Shown: positions 43,819 through 52,805, counted from the first letter of the stretch. The stretch: DNA of 64,000 nucleotides from Nocardioides kribbensis (GCF_015070375.1 NZ_JADCLL010000010.1:1-64000), one strand, 5' to 3'. Notes: a model not told the origin generated them from the sequence alone. Numbers and translations: made by a program.

Positions 43819-44588
43819 GGGTCGCCCTGGTCACCGGCGCGGCGCGCGGCATCGGCGCCGCGACCGTCGCGCGCCTGGCCGAGGACGGCTGGGCGGTGCT
43901 CGCGCTCGACGCGTGCGCCGGCCCCGAGGCGTCGCCGTACGCCCTGCCGACGCGGGCCGACCTCGACGCCGTGGTGGCGCCCTGGCCCGAGGCCGAGGCG
44001 TGCGTCGCCGACGTGCGCGACCGCGCCGCCCTCGCCGCCGCCGTCGCCCGGGTGCTGGAGCGCTGGGGCCGCCTCGACGCCGTGGTCGCGGCAGCGGCCG
44101 TGGTCGCGGGGGGACGAGCGCTGTGGGAGACCCCCGACGAGGAGCTCGACCTGCTCTGGGACGTCGACGCCCGCGGCGTGTGGCTCACCGCCGCCGTGAG
44201 CGTGCCCGCGATGCTGGCCGGACCCGACCCGTCGGGCTGCCGGTTCGTGGCGGTCGCGTCGGCGGCCGGCACTCACGGCCTCTTCCGGATGGCGGGCTAC
44301 AACGCGGTCAAGCACGCCGTGGTCGGCCTCGTGAAGGGCCTGGCCGCCGACCTCGTCGGCACCGGCGTCACCGCCGTGGCCGTCTCGCCGGGCTCCACCC
44401 GCACCCCCATGCTCGAGCAGACCGCTGCGCTCTACGACACCGACGTCGTCGCCCTCGCCGACCACCAGCTGCTGCGCCGACCGCTGGAGCCCGAGGAGCT
44501 CGCCGCGACCATCGCCTTCTGCTGCTCGCCGGCCGGCGCCGTGCTCCACGGCGGGGTCGTCCACGCCGACGGCGGCTTCCCCGGGTGA
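43815..44588 (+). CDS. Mycofactocin-coupled SDR oxidoreductase
   Basis: A 257-residue short-chain dehydrogenase embedded between mftE and mftF. VTGAARGIGAATVARL is the cofactor loop, ASAAG the serine region and YNAVK the catalytic pair. After the second strand it carries the extra stretch DACAGPEASPYALPTRADLD, typical of mycofactocin-coupled SDRs, in which NAD is held tightly and is re-oxidised in place by mycofactocin. The alcohol substrate is unknown. It overlaps mftE and starts with GTG. Confidence 0.88.
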   Translation: MRVALVTGAARGIGAATVARLAEDGWAVLALDACAGPEASPYALPTRADLDAVVAPWPEAEACVADVRDRAALAAAVARVLERWGRLDAVVAAAAVVAGGRALWETPDEELDLLWDVDARGVWLTAAVSVPAMLAGPDPSGCRFVAVASAAGTHGLFRMAGYNAVKHAVVGLVKGLAADLVGTGVTAVAVSPGSTRTPMLEQTAALYDTDVVALADHQLLRRPLEPEELAATIAFCCSPAGAVLHGGVVHADGGFPG

Positions 44589-44601
44589 GGGTCCCGCGCC
44601 G

Positions 44602-46050
44602 ATGAGTCCCGACGCGCCGACCCGCGCCGACGCCGCGGCTCCCCGCGCCGCCAGCACCGACCGGCTGCCCGACGGCTTCCGGGTCGCCCTGCGCCCCGAC
44701 GTACGCCGCCTCGACGGCGGACGCCTGCTCGTCGGGGGCTCGCCGCTGCGCGCGCTGCGGCTCTCGCCCGCGGCGCTCGCCGCGATGGGCGACGGCGGCT
44801 TCGTGGTGACCGACGACCGCTCGGCCGCGCTGGCCGCGAGCCTGCTGCGCGCCGACGTCGCGGAGCCGGTGCTCGACCCCGCACCGGTCGCGGCCGACCT
44901 GCTCACCGTGGTGCTGCCCGTGCGCGACCGCAGCGACCAGCTCGACCGCGCGCTGGGCGCCCTGGGCCGGGCCTGCCGGGTGCTCGTCGTCGACGACGCC
45001 TCCCGCGACCCCGCCGCCGTCGCCGCGGTCGCCCGCCGCCACGGCGCCGAGGTGCTCGCGCTCGCCGTCAACGTGGGGCCCGGCGGCGCCCGCAACGCCG
45101 GCCTGGCGCACGTGCGCACGCCCTACGTCGCCCTCGTCGACTGCGACGTCACCGTGGGCACCGACCTGCTCCTGCGCCTGGCCCGGCACCTCCTCGACCC
45201 CACGGTCGCGCTGGTCGGCCCGCGGGTGGTCGGCCGGGCGCGCAGCACCCGGGTGCGGTGGTGGGAGAGCTACGACGAGGTCGCCTCCTCGCTCGGCCTC
45301 GGGGCCCGCGGCGGGGTCGTGCGCCCGGGTGCCGCGGTCGGCTGGCTGCCCGCCGCCTGTCTGGTCGGGCGGGTCGCCGACCTCGGCGAGGGCTTCGAGC
45401 CCGGGCTGCGGGTGGCCGAGGACGTCGACCTCGTCTGGCGCCTCGACGCCGCCGGTCGCACCGTGCGCTACGACGCGGGCGAGCAGGTCGACCACGACGC
45501 CCGGGCCACCGTGCGCGGCTGGCTGGGCCGCAAGGTGCTCTACGGCACCGGTGGGGCGCTGCTGGCCCAGCGCCACGGCGACCGCGGCGCGCCCGCGGTG
45601 CTCTCACCGGAGCTGGCGCTCGCTGCGGCGGCGCTGCTGCTGCGCCGCCGCTGGTCGGTCCCGGTGGCCGCCCTGGCCGCGACCCGCGGCGCGCACGCCC
45701 TGGCCACCACGCTGCCCGAGGCGCCGGAGCGCCCGCGCCTGGCCGCCGGCCTCACCGCCCGCGGCCTGGGCTGGGCCGTGCGCCAGGAGACCGGCCTGCT
45801 GCTGCGGCACTGGTGGCCGCTCACCGTGGTCGGCGCCGCGCTGAGCCGCGACGTGCGCCGCGCCGTCGTCTCGGCCCTCGCGGTCGACCTGGTGGTCGGC
45901 GTGCGCGAGCACCCCCGCGCCGACCCCCGCCTGCTGCTGCTCGGCCGCCGCCTCGACGACCTCGCCTACGGCACCGGCCTGTGGCTGGGCGCTCTGCGCG
46001 CCCGCTCGCCGCGCTGCCTGCTGCCGCGCTCGCCGCGCTCGCGTCGCTGA
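44602..46050 (+). CDS. mftF: Mycofactocin glycosyltransferase
   Basis: A 482-residue GT2 enzyme. The catalytic domain (about 95-310) has TVVLPVRDRSDQLDRALGAL, VLVVDDASRDP, GPGGARNAGLAHV and the metal-site VALVDCDVTVGTDLL, then AEDVDLVWRLDAAGR. Residues 25-75 form an N-terminal winged-helix-like domain seen in MftF. It adds the oligoglucose tail to premycofactocin. No mftG-type GMC oxidoreductase follows inside the window; the operon ends here. Confidence 0.95.
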   Translation: MSPDAPTRADAAAPRAASTDRLPDGFRVALRPDVRRLDGGRLLVGGSPLRALRLSPAALAAMGDGGFVVTDDRSAALAASLLRADVAEPVLDPAPVAADLLTVVLPVRDRSDQLDRALGALGRACRVLVVDDASRDPAAVAAVARRHGAEVLALAVNVGPGGARNAGLAHVRTPYVALVDCDVTVGTDLLLRLARHLLDPTVALVGPRVVGRARSTRVRWWESYDEVASSLGLGARGGVVRPGAAVGWLPAACLVGRVADLGEGFEPGLRVAEDVDLVWRLDAAGRTVRYDAGEQVDHDARATVRGWLGRKVLYGTGGALLAQRHGDRGAPAVLSPELALAAAALLLRRRWSVPVAALAATRGAHALATTLPEAPERPRLAAGLTARGLGWAVRQETGLLLRHWWPLTVVGAALSRDVRRAVVSALAVDLVVGVREHPRADPRLLLLGRRLDDLAYGTGLWLGALRARSPRCLLPRSPRSRR

Positions 46051-46077
46051 GCCGCCCTTGCGAGCGGGCCGCGGTCC

Positions 46078-46095
46078 GTCAACAAGAACGTTGAC
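46078..46095. promoter_or_regulatory. Regulon operator 1 (hydroxyacyl-CoA dehydrogenase)
   Basis: GTCAAC-AAGAAC-GTTGAC, a perfect 6+6 inverted repeat, 124 bp before the dehydrogenase start and just after mftF. It is one member of the set repeated across 46-64 kb. Confidence 0.85.
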
Positions 46096-46219
46096 GGTCG
46101 AGCACGGGGCGCCGTACGGTCGGGGCGGTCCGCGACCGTCGGGCCGACCGAGTGAAGCCGAGGACCACGATGACCCGACCTTCCCGTCCGTGCTGCGACC
46201 GTGTGAGGGGAGCCGGGTG

Positions 46220-47095
46220 GTGAGCACTCCGGTGCGGGCGGCGCTCCGGGGTGCGGTCGTCGGCGGCGGCACCATGGGGGTGGGCATCGCCTACGTGATG
46301 GCCACCCACGGCCTGCGCACCACGGTGGTGGAGCCCAGTGCCGAGCGCGTGAGGGCCCTGCGCGACGAGGTGGACGCCGCGCTGGCCGGCGGCGTCGCCC
46401 GCGGACGCCTCGACGAGGCACGGGCCGACGCCGTCCGCGAGGGCCTCGTGGTCGTCGGGTCGGTCGAGGACCTCCCCGTGGGCCTGGACGTGATCGTGGA
46501 GAGCGTGCCCGAGCGGGCTGACCTCAAGGCGGCGGTGCTCGCCGCGGCCGAGGCGCTCGCCCCACGACTGCTCGCGACCAACACGAGCTCGATGTCGGTG
46601 GACGCCCTGGCTGCTCCCCTGGCGCATCCTGAGCGTTTCTGCGGCCTGCACTTCTTCAACCCTGTCTGGTCGATCGGGCTCGTCGAGGTGGTCCGGGGGG
46701 CCCGCACCGGCGCGGAGTCCCTCGCCCTCGCCCTCGACCTCGTCGGGGCGATGGGCAAGGAGAGCGCCGTCGTCAACGACTCGCCGGGCTTCGCCACCAG
46801 CCGGCTCGACCTGACGCTGGCGTTGGAGTCCATCCGGATGCTCGAGGAGGGTGTCGCCGCGGCCGAGGACATCGACCGGGCCGTGCGGCTGGCCTACCGC
46901 CATCCGGTCGGGCCGCTCACGCTCAGCGACATCGTCGGTCTCGATGTGCGCCTCGACATCAGCCGTCAGCTCGAGGCGTCCCTCGGCCCGCGGTTCGCGC
47001 CCCCGCGCCTGCTCGAGGAGATGGTCGCCGAGGGGCGGCTGGGTCGGAAGTCGGGGCGCGGGTTCTTCGACTGGTCGGAAGGAGAGCGTGCGTAG
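46220..47095 (+). CDS. 3-hydroxyacyl-CoA dehydrogenase
   Basis: A 291-residue NAD-dependent enzyme of beta-oxidation. GTG 46220 is chosen (GTG 46217 also possible). The NAD fold is AVVGGGTMGVGIAYVMATHG, the catalytic region is NTSSMSVDALA and GLHFFNPVWSIGLVEVVRG (His with NP), and the C-terminal helical domain begins NDSPGFATSRLDL. Length is normal for the monofunctional enzyme. First gene of the catabolic regulon, 64 bp before the thiolase. Confidence 0.92.
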   Translation: MSTPVRAALRGAVVGGGTMGVGIAYVMATHGLRTTVVEPSAERVRALRDEVDAALAGGVARGRLDEARADAVREGLVVVGSVEDLPVGLDVIVESVPERADLKAAVLAAAEALAPRLLATNTSSMSVDALAAPLAHPERFCGLHFFNPVWSIGLVEVVRGARTGAESLALALDLVGAMGKESAVVNDSPGFATSRLDLTLALESIRMLEEGVAAAEDIDRAVRLAYRHPVGPLTLSDIVGLDVRLDISRQLEASLGPRFAPPRLLEEMVAEGRLGRKSGRGFFDWSEGERA

Positions 47096-47107
47096 GTCTT
47101 GTGAAGT

Positions 47108-47125
47108 GTCAACGCATGTGTTGAT
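47108..47125. promoter_or_regulatory. Regulon operator 2 (thiolase operon)
   Basis: GTCAAC-GCATGT-GTTGAT, one mismatch from the perfect palindrome, 33 bp before the thiolase start and followed six bases later by the TGTGA-type motif at 47131-47145. Close enough to the start for direct repression. Confidence 0.85.
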
Positions 47126-47130
47126 ACTGG

Positions 47131-47145
47131 TGTGACCGACACCAC
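47131..47145 (+). promoter_or_regulatory. TGTGA-N6-CCAC motif before the thiolase
   Basis: TGTGACCGACACCAC; it differs from the motif before mftA at two positions. With the preceding G and the following bases it also reads as GGTGT-N5-ACACC. Confidence 0.4.
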
Positions 47146-47158
47146 CTGAGGAGTGACC

Positions 47159-48304
47159 GTGCGCGACGCCGTGATCGTGGAAGCCATCCGTACCCCCGTC
47201 GGGAAGCGGGGCGGCGGCCTGTCCGCCGAGCACCCGGTCGAGCTCTCGGCCGACCTGCTCGTCGCCCTCGCCGCCCGGACCGGACTCGACCCCGCCCTGG
47301 TCGACGACGTCCACTGGGGTTGTGTGCACCAGGTCGCCGAGCAGACCTACAACGTGGCGCGCAACGCGGTGATCGCTGCCGGGTGGCCCGAGTCGGTGCC
47401 CGGCACGACCCTCGACCGGCAGTGCGGCTCCTCCCAGCAGGCCGTTCACTCCGCCGCCGCCATGGTCGTGTCGGGCCAGGCCGACATCGTCGTCGCCGGC
47501 GGTGTCGAGGTGATGAGCCGCGTGCCGATGGGGGCCTCGGTGCTCGACAAGGACCCGTTCGGGGAGCGCTTCGCCGCCCGCTACGACGGCCGTCGACCCC
47601 ACATGGGCCTCGGCGCCGAGGACATCAACCGTCGCTGGTCGCTCACCCGCACCCAGCTCGACGAGTTCGCGCTGTCGTCGCACGAGAAGGCGGCCCACGC
47701 CCAGAAGAACGGCCTCTTCGAGAGCCAGATCGTCCCGGTGACCACTGCCGACGGCGTGACCGTCGAGCACGACGAGGGCATCCGGCCGGGCGGCTCGCTG
47801 GAGAAGCTCGCCGGCCTGCGGTCGGTCTTCGCCGAGGACGGTCTGCTCACCGCCGGCAACAGCTCCTCGATCAACGACGGCGCGGCGGCGCTGCTGGTCA
47901 TGACCGGCGACAAAGCGCGTGAGCTCGGCATGACGCCGACCGCGCGGGTGCACACCGCCGTCGTCGCGGGCGACGACCCCATCATCAGCCTCACCGCCCT
48001 GATCCCCGCCACCCGCAAGGCCATGGACCGCTCGGGCCTCTCGCTCTCCGACATCGGAGTCTTCGAGATCAGCGAGGCCTTCGCCTCGGTGCCGCTCGCC
48101 TGGCAGAAGGAGATCGGAGCCGACCCGGCCCTAATGAACCCCCACGGTGGTGCGATCTCCATCGGCCACCCGCTCGGCGCCAGTGGGGCTCGGCTGATGA
48201 CCACGCTGGTCCACCACATGCGCGAGTCCGGCGTGCGATACGGCCTCCAGACGATGTGCGAGGGCGGCGGGCTCTCCAACGCCACGATCCTCGAGCTGCT
48301 CTGA
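47159..48304 (+). CDS. Acetyl-CoA acyltransferase (thiolase)
   Basis: A 381-residue thiolase. I chose GTG 47159 because GAGGAG ends 5 nt before it; GTG 47153 would overlap that site. The nucleophilic cysteine is in TTLDRQCGSSQQAVHSAAAM, the His in MNPHGGAISIGHPLGASGAR and the second Cys in MCEGGG. It cleaves 3-ketoacyl-CoA with CoA in the last beta-oxidation step. First gene of a six-gene run ending in the crotonase at 52693. Confidence 0.95.
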   Translation: MRDAVIVEAIRTPVGKRGGGLSAEHPVELSADLLVALAARTGLDPALVDDVHWGCVHQVAEQTYNVARNAVIAAGWPESVPGTTLDRQCGSSQQAVHSAAAMVVSGQADIVVAGGVEVMSRVPMGASVLDKDPFGERFAARYDGRRPHMGLGAEDINRRWSLTRTQLDEFALSSHEKAAHAQKNGLFESQIVPVTTADGVTVEHDEGIRPGGSLEKLAGLRSVFAEDGLLTAGNSSSINDGAAALLVMTGDKARELGMTPTARVHTAVVAGDDPIISLTALIPATRKAMDRSGLSLSDIGVFEISEAFASVPLAWQKEIGADPALMNPHGGAISIGHPLGASGARLMTTLVHHMRESGVRYGLQTMCEGGGLSNATILELL

Positions 48305-48356
48305 CCCGGTCGACCCACCACGCCCCATCCAGCACCCGCCACCACGAGGAGTCCCG

Positions 48357-49544
48357 ATGCCCGACCTGAAGCTGAGCCACTCTCCGCTCATCCCGGAGAC
48401 CGAGGAGCGTCGGGCGTTGCGGGAGTCGGTGGCGGCCCTGGCCGGCAAGTACGGTCGTGCCTACTTCCAGGAGGCGGCAGCCCGGGGCGGCTTCCCCGAC
48501 GAGCTCTACCGCGACCTCGGGCACGCCGGCTTCCTGGGCGTCAACATGCCCGAGGAGTGGGGCGGCGGAGGCGGAGGCCTGGCCGACCTGGCCGTCGTGA
48601 TCGAGGAGTGCGCCGCCCAGGGCTGCCCGATGCAGATGATCGTCATCAGCTCGATCACGGCATCGATCATCGCCCGCCACGGATCCGAGGTGCTCAAGGA
48701 GAGGTGGCTGGAGGGGATCTGCAGCGGGGAGAAGAAGGTGGTCTTCGCGATCACCGAGCCCGACGCCGGCACCAACACCCACAACATCTCCACCACCGCG
48801 ACGCGGTCGTCCGACGGCGGTTGGACCCTCAAGGGGCAGAAGTACTGGACCTCCGGGGTCGACGAGGCCGACGCCGTCATGGTGGTGGCCCGCGATGCCG
48901 AGCCGGGTCCCGACGGCAAGCGCACGCTGTCGCTCTTCCTGATCCCGACCGACGCGCCCGGATTCAGCTACACCGTGATCGACTCGGCCCTGCGGGCGCC
49001 GGAGCGACAGTTCGTCACCTTCTACGACGACGTGCCTGTCGCCGCCGACTCGATCGTCGGTGACCAGGGCCGCGGTCTCCAGCAGGTCTTCGCCGGGCTC
49101 AACCCCGAGCGGGTCGCTGCTGCGGCGATCGCCTCCGGCATCGCGTTGTACGCCCTGCAGCGCGGAGCGCTCTACGCCAACCAGCGCACGGTGTGGAGCC
49201 AGCCCATCGGCGCCCACCAGGGCCTGTCGCACCCCCTCGCCAAGGCCTACATCGACGTGCAGCAGGCCCGGCTGATGAACTTCCGCGCCGCGGAGCTCTA
49301 CGACACCGGCCAGGACGCCGCCTGCGCCGAGGCGGCCAACATCGCCAAGCTCGCCGCCGCCGACGCCTGCCTGCTCTCACTCGACCAGGCGATGCAGACC
49401 CACGGTGGCAACGGCCTGTCCAACGAGTACGGCCTCTCCGACCTGTGGTTCACCGCACGCATGCTCAAGACGGCTCCCGTGAGCCGCGAGATGGTGCTCA
49501 ACTACGTCGCGCAGCACAGCCTCGGGCTGCCCAAGAGCTACTGA
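48357..49544 (+). CDS. Acyl-CoA dehydrogenase family protein
   Basis: A 395-residue FAD enzyme with the family layout: helical N-domain, FAITEPDAGTNTHNISTTAT and KGQKYWTSGVDEADAVMVVA in the middle, GLQQVFAGLNPERVAAAAIA and MQTHGGNGLSNEYGLSDLWF at the C-terminus. Where many family members carry the catalytic glutamate in a YEGT motif, this protein reads APVSREMVLNYVAQ, so the base may lie elsewhere, or the enzyme may belong to a less usual branch. ATG 48357 has CGAGGAG about 7 nt upstream. Confidence 0.93.
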   Translation: MPDLKLSHSPLIPETEERRALRESVAALAGKYGRAYFQEAAARGGFPDELYRDLGHAGFLGVNMPEEWGGGGGGLADLAVVIEECAAQGCPMQMIVISSITASIIARHGSEVLKERWLEGICSGEKKVVFAITEPDAGTNTHNISTTATRSSDGGWTLKGQKYWTSGVDEADAVMVVARDAEPGPDGKRTLSLFLIPTDAPGFSYTVIDSALRAPERQFVTFYDDVPVAADSIVGDQGRGLQQVFAGLNPERVAAAAIASGIALYALQRGALYANQRTVWSQPIGAHQGLSHPLAKAYIDVQQARLMNFRAAELYDTGQDAACAEAANIAKLAAADACLLSLDQAMQTHGGNGLSNEYGLSDLWFTARMLKTAPVSREMVLNYVAQHSLGLPKSY

Positions 49545-49554
49545 GGAGAGCGGC

Positions 49555-51075
49555 GTGACCTTCACCTTCGCGGGTGCTCTGCGCGACCTGGCGTCCCGCA
49601 CCCCCGACGCCACGGCCATCCTCTTCGAGGAGCAGCGCCTCAGCTTCGCCGACCTCTACGGCCGAGGCACGCGGCTGGCCCACGTGCTCGACGGTCTCGG
49701 CGTCGCCGACCAGCGGCGCGTCGGGTTCCTGGGCAAGAACTCCCCGGCCTTCTTCGAGCTGGCCCTGGCCTGCAGCCTCCAGGACGCCGTGCTCGTCGGG
49801 CTCAACTGGCGACTCTCCCGCTCCGAGCTGGTCTCGATCACCGCCGACGCCGACCTGTCGCTGCTGGTGGTCTCGCCCGACCTTGTGCACCTGGTCGACG
49901 CCGACGCCGGGGTGCGTGTCGTGACCACGGGCCCCGAGCTCGACGCCCTCGTCGCCGCGGCCGACGACACCCCGGTCGAGACGCGCACGCGCGGGGAGAG
50001 CGTCCTGCTGCAGTTCTACAGTTCCGGCACGACCGGCCTGCCCAAGGGCACGCTCATCACCAACGACAACCTCGCCTTCACCCGGACCAGCGGTCGCCTG
50101 CTCTACGGCATGGACGCCGACACGGTGAACCTGGTGCCCTCGCCGCTCTTCCACATCGGTGGTGCGGGCTACGGCTCGACCGCCCTGACCCAGGGCGGCA
50201 CGACCGTGCTGGTGCCCGACTCGGACCCCCTCACGCTGCTGGGTGCGATCGAGCGTCACGGGGTGACCCACGCCTTCATGGTGCCTGCCGTGATCCAGGG
50301 CATCGTCGGCTCGCCGGCGCTGCGCACCTCGGACGTCGCCAGCCTGAGGGTGGTGGCCTACGGCGGCGCACCGATGAGCGAGGCGCTCCTGGAGTCGGCG
50401 ATCGCGGCACTGCGATGCGACTTCCTCGGTGTCTACGGGATGACCGAGACCTCGGGCACCGTGGTCGCGCTGGCCGCCGCCGACCACGACCCGGGTGGCC
50501 CGCGCGCCCACCTGCTGCGCTCGATCGGCAAGGCCCTGCCGTGGGCCTGCGAGGTCGAGGTGCGTGACCCGGTGACGCTCGAGGCGGCCGAGGTGGGCGC
50601 CGTGGGGGAGATCTGGGTCCGCTCGGGCCAGGTGACGCCCGGCTACTGGCGCCAGCCGGAGGCGACCGCGCAGGCGCTGACCGCCGACGGCTGGCTGCGC
50701 ACCGGGGACGCTGCCTACCGAGACGCCGACGGCTTCCTCTTCCTCCACGACCGGATGAAGGACATGGTCATCACCGGCGGTGAGAACGTCTACCCCGCCG
50801 AGGTCGAGAACGTCCTGGCCCACCACCCGGCGGTGCTGGAGGTCGCGGTGATCGGTGTGCCGTCGCTGCGGTGGGGCGAGAGCGTCAAGGCGCTCGTCGT
50901 GCCCCGCCCCGGCGTCGAGGTCGACGCCGCCGACCTGATCGCCTTCGCCCGCGACCGCCTCGCCCACTACAAGTGTCCCCGCGCGGTCGAGACCATCGAG
51001 GTCCTGCCCCGCAACGCCTCCGGCAAGATCCTCAAGAAGGAGCTGCGCATGACCCACGGAAGTCCCGTCTCGTGA
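49555..51075 (+). CDS. AMP-dependent acyl-CoA synthetase
   Basis: A 506-residue ANL-family ligase, GTG start at 49555. The P-loop is YSSGTTGLPKGTLITND, then VYGMTETSG, GWLRTGDAAYRDADGFLFL, DMVITGGENVYPAEVENVL and the catalytic lysine in NASGKILKKELR (Lys491), so adenylation and thiolation residues are complete. It would activate the acid product of the upstream steps. Overlaps the SnoaL-like gene by 4 bp. Confidence 0.94.
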   Translation: MTFTFAGALRDLASRTPDATAILFEEQRLSFADLYGRGTRLAHVLDGLGVADQRRVGFLGKNSPAFFELALACSLQDAVLVGLNWRLSRSELVSITADADLSLLVVSPDLVHLVDADAGVRVVTTGPELDALVAAADDTPVETRTRGESVLLQFYSSGTTGLPKGTLITNDNLAFTRTSGRLLYGMDADTVNLVPSPLFHIGGAGYGSTALTQGGTTVLVPDSDPLTLLGAIERHGVTHAFMVPAVIQGIVGSPALRTSDVASLRVVAYGGAPMSEALLESAIAALRCDFLGVYGMTETSGTVVALAAADHDPGGPRAHLLRSIGKALPWACEVEVRDPVTLEAAEVGAVGEIWVRSGQVTPGYWRQPEATAQALTADGWLRTGDAAYRDADGFLFLHDRMKDMVITGGENVYPAEVENVLAHHPAVLEVAVIGVPSLRWGESVKALVVPRPGVEVDAADLIAFARDRLAHYKCPRAVETIEVLPRNASGKILKKELRMTHGSPVS

Positions 51076-51929
51076 GCGCCGAGGTGGCAGGTGTCGAGAG
51101 TGGGTCCATCGCGGCCGAGTCCGACCGCGTCCTGCCGCTGGTGAGGCGGTGGACGGTGAGCTGGCTCAACGGCCACGACCCTGCTGCGTGCGAGGACCTG
51201 CTCGCCGAGGACTACCGGCTGCGCATCGGCACCTTCGAGGTCGACCGCCGTGAGGACTACGTCGAGGCCACGGTCGGCCAGCTCGCGCAGTTCCCCGGGC
51301 TCGTGCTGACCGTGCACGACGTGCTGACCAACGGCCGCCAGGCCGCGGTGCACTTCACCGAGCACGGCGTCTCGCTGCGCCACGACGGCAACGCCGCGGC
51401 CTGGACCGGGGTGGTGCTCTTCGACTCCGACTCCGACTCCGACTCCGGGGTCGGGGACAACGGGGCCGGCGGCGACCGGCTGATCCGCGCCTGGGCCGAG
51501 GAGGACTACGCCGCGCGGCGTCGACAGCTCGCCTCGGGCACGCCCGACCCGGTCGGCTCGCCGGCCGTCGCGCCGTGGGACACCCCCGCGGAGCCCGCCG
51601 ACCCGGCCGCCGAGTCCGTCGTGCTGGCGTGGCTGGAGGCAGGGCTGCCAGCGGTCGAGGGCGTGGTCTGGGACGACGCGGACCTCGACGACGCCGGCCC
51701 TGCGCTGACGGCGCACGGCGGGGAGGTCGACGTGGTGGTGTCGGCTGGCTCGCGGGTCGCCTTCCACGGGCGCCTCGGCGGCGCGGCGGCCGACGGCTCG
51801 GGCGGCAGCGCCGTGATGGACGTGGCCGGCTTCGTCACCGTGGTCGGCGGGAAGGTGGCGAGCGGGGTCGTGGTCTCCGACCGACTGGCGGCCCGCTCGG
51901 CGCTCAAGAAGTCGCGGCAGGCGGACTGA
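51072..51929 (+). CDS. SnoaL-like / NTF2-fold protein, probably two domains
   Basis: A 285-residue protein from GTG 51072. The N-terminal half is NTF2-like (VRRWTVSWLNGHDPAACEDL, LAEDYRLRIGTFEVDRREDY, AAVHFTEHGVSLRHDG); the C-terminal half looks like a weaker repeat of the same fold (ESVVLAWLEAGLPAVEGVVW to GFVTVVGGKVASGVVVSDRL). Between them is a Asp-Ser repeat (FDSDSDSDSG). NTF2-fold proteins can be isomerases, hydratases or non-catalytic partners. Sandwiched and coupled between ligase and crotonase, it probably acts on a pathway intermediate. Confidence 0.7.
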   Translation: MSAEVAGVESGSIAAESDRVLPLVRRWTVSWLNGHDPAACEDLLAEDYRLRIGTFEVDRREDYVEATVGQLAQFPGLVLTVHDVLTNGRQAAVHFTEHGVSLRHDGNAAAWTGVVLFDSDSDSDSGVGDNGAGGDRLIRAWAEEDYAARRRQLASGTPDPVGSPAVAPWDTPAEPADPAAESVVLAWLEAGLPAVEGVVWDDADLDDAGPALTAHGGEVDVVVSAGSRVAFHGRLGGAAADGSGGSAVMDVAGFVTVVGGKVASGVVVSDRLAARSALKKSRQAD

Positions 51930-52693
51930 TGGGGGCCGCGGTCGGTGTCGAGGACGTCGGGGCGGTGCGCGTGGTCACCCTCGACCGCCCCGCGGTGCGT
52001 AACGCCCTCGACCTCCCGACCGCGACCGCCCTGGCCGAGGCGCTCGACGGCCTCGACGACGATCCGGGCCTGGCCGTGGGGGTGCTCACCGGCGCCGGCG
52101 GCCACTTCTGCGCCGGCATGGACCTCAAGACATTCCTCGCCACCGGGCAGCGTCCGGAGGTGCCCGGCCGCGGTCTCGGCTTCACCCGTCGGCCGCCGGT
52201 CAAGCCGCTGGTGGCCGCCGTCGAGGGCACAGCCCTCGCGGGTGGCTTCGAGATCGTGCTGGCCTGCGACCTCGTCGTGGCCGCCCTGGACGCGCGTCTC
52301 GGCCTCCCCGAGGCCAGGCTTGGCCTGGTGGCGGGGGCGGGTGGCCTCCTGCGGCTCTCCGCACGCGTGCCCCGGGCGGTCGCGATGCGGTGCGCTCTCA
52401 CGGGGGAGCCGTTCTCGGCGCAGGAGGCGGAGCGGTGGGGCCTGGTCAACGAGGTGACGCCGCCTGGGGAGGCGCTCGACCGCGCCCTGGCCCTCGCGCG
52501 CCAGGTCGCGGCCAGCGCGCCGGGCTCGCTGCGGGCGAGCAAGGAGCTGCTCGACCGGCGGCTCGCGCCCTCGGCCGACGACGTGGCCCGTCAGGACGAG
52601 CTGCTCGAGGCGCTCGCCGCTTCCGACGACGCTCGCGAGGGTGCACGCGCCTTCGCCGAGAAGCGCCCACCCGTGTGGGGCCGGACGCCCTAG
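51929..52693 (+). CDS. Enoyl-CoA hydratase/isomerase (crotonase)
   Basis: A 254-residue crotonase whose ATG shares one base with the previous stop (TGATG). The oxyanion-hole segments are GGHFCAGMDLKTFL and VEGTALAGGFEIVLACDLVV, and the second glutamate region is LPEARLGLVAGAGGL. With the glutamates present it should hydrate an enoyl-CoA. It ends the thiolase operon. Confidence 0.93.
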   Translation: MGAAVGVEDVGAVRVVTLDRPAVRNALDLPTATALAEALDGLDDDPGLAVGVLTGAGGHFCAGMDLKTFLATGQRPEVPGRGLGFTRRPPVKPLVAAVEGTALAGGFEIVLACDLVVAALDARLGLPEARLGLVAGAGGLLRLSARVPRAVAMRCALTGEPFSAQEAERWGLVNEVTPPGEALDRALALARQVAASAPGSLRASKELLDRRLAPSADDVARQDELLEALAASDDAREGARAFAEKRPPVWGRTP

Positions 52694-52805
52694 CGGGCAC
52701 GGCCTCCGAGGTGCTGCGAGCGGCGGTGCGCCCTGCGTGCCTGCCCTTCCCCGACCGGCCCGAGGGCGCTGGGGACGGAGGCCCCCTGGCCTTCCCGGGA
52801 CTTTT

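Noticed and set aside
46078..46095. The palindrome as a KstR or KstR2 site of cholesterol catabolism
   Set aside because: KstR-type sites have AAC..GTT or CAAG..CTTG halves with other spacing, and no steroid-ring genes are present.
49555..51075. The ligase as a polyketide or non-ribosomal peptide loading module
   Set aside because: No carrier protein, ketosynthase or condensation domain is nearby; all neighbours are beta-oxidation enzymes.
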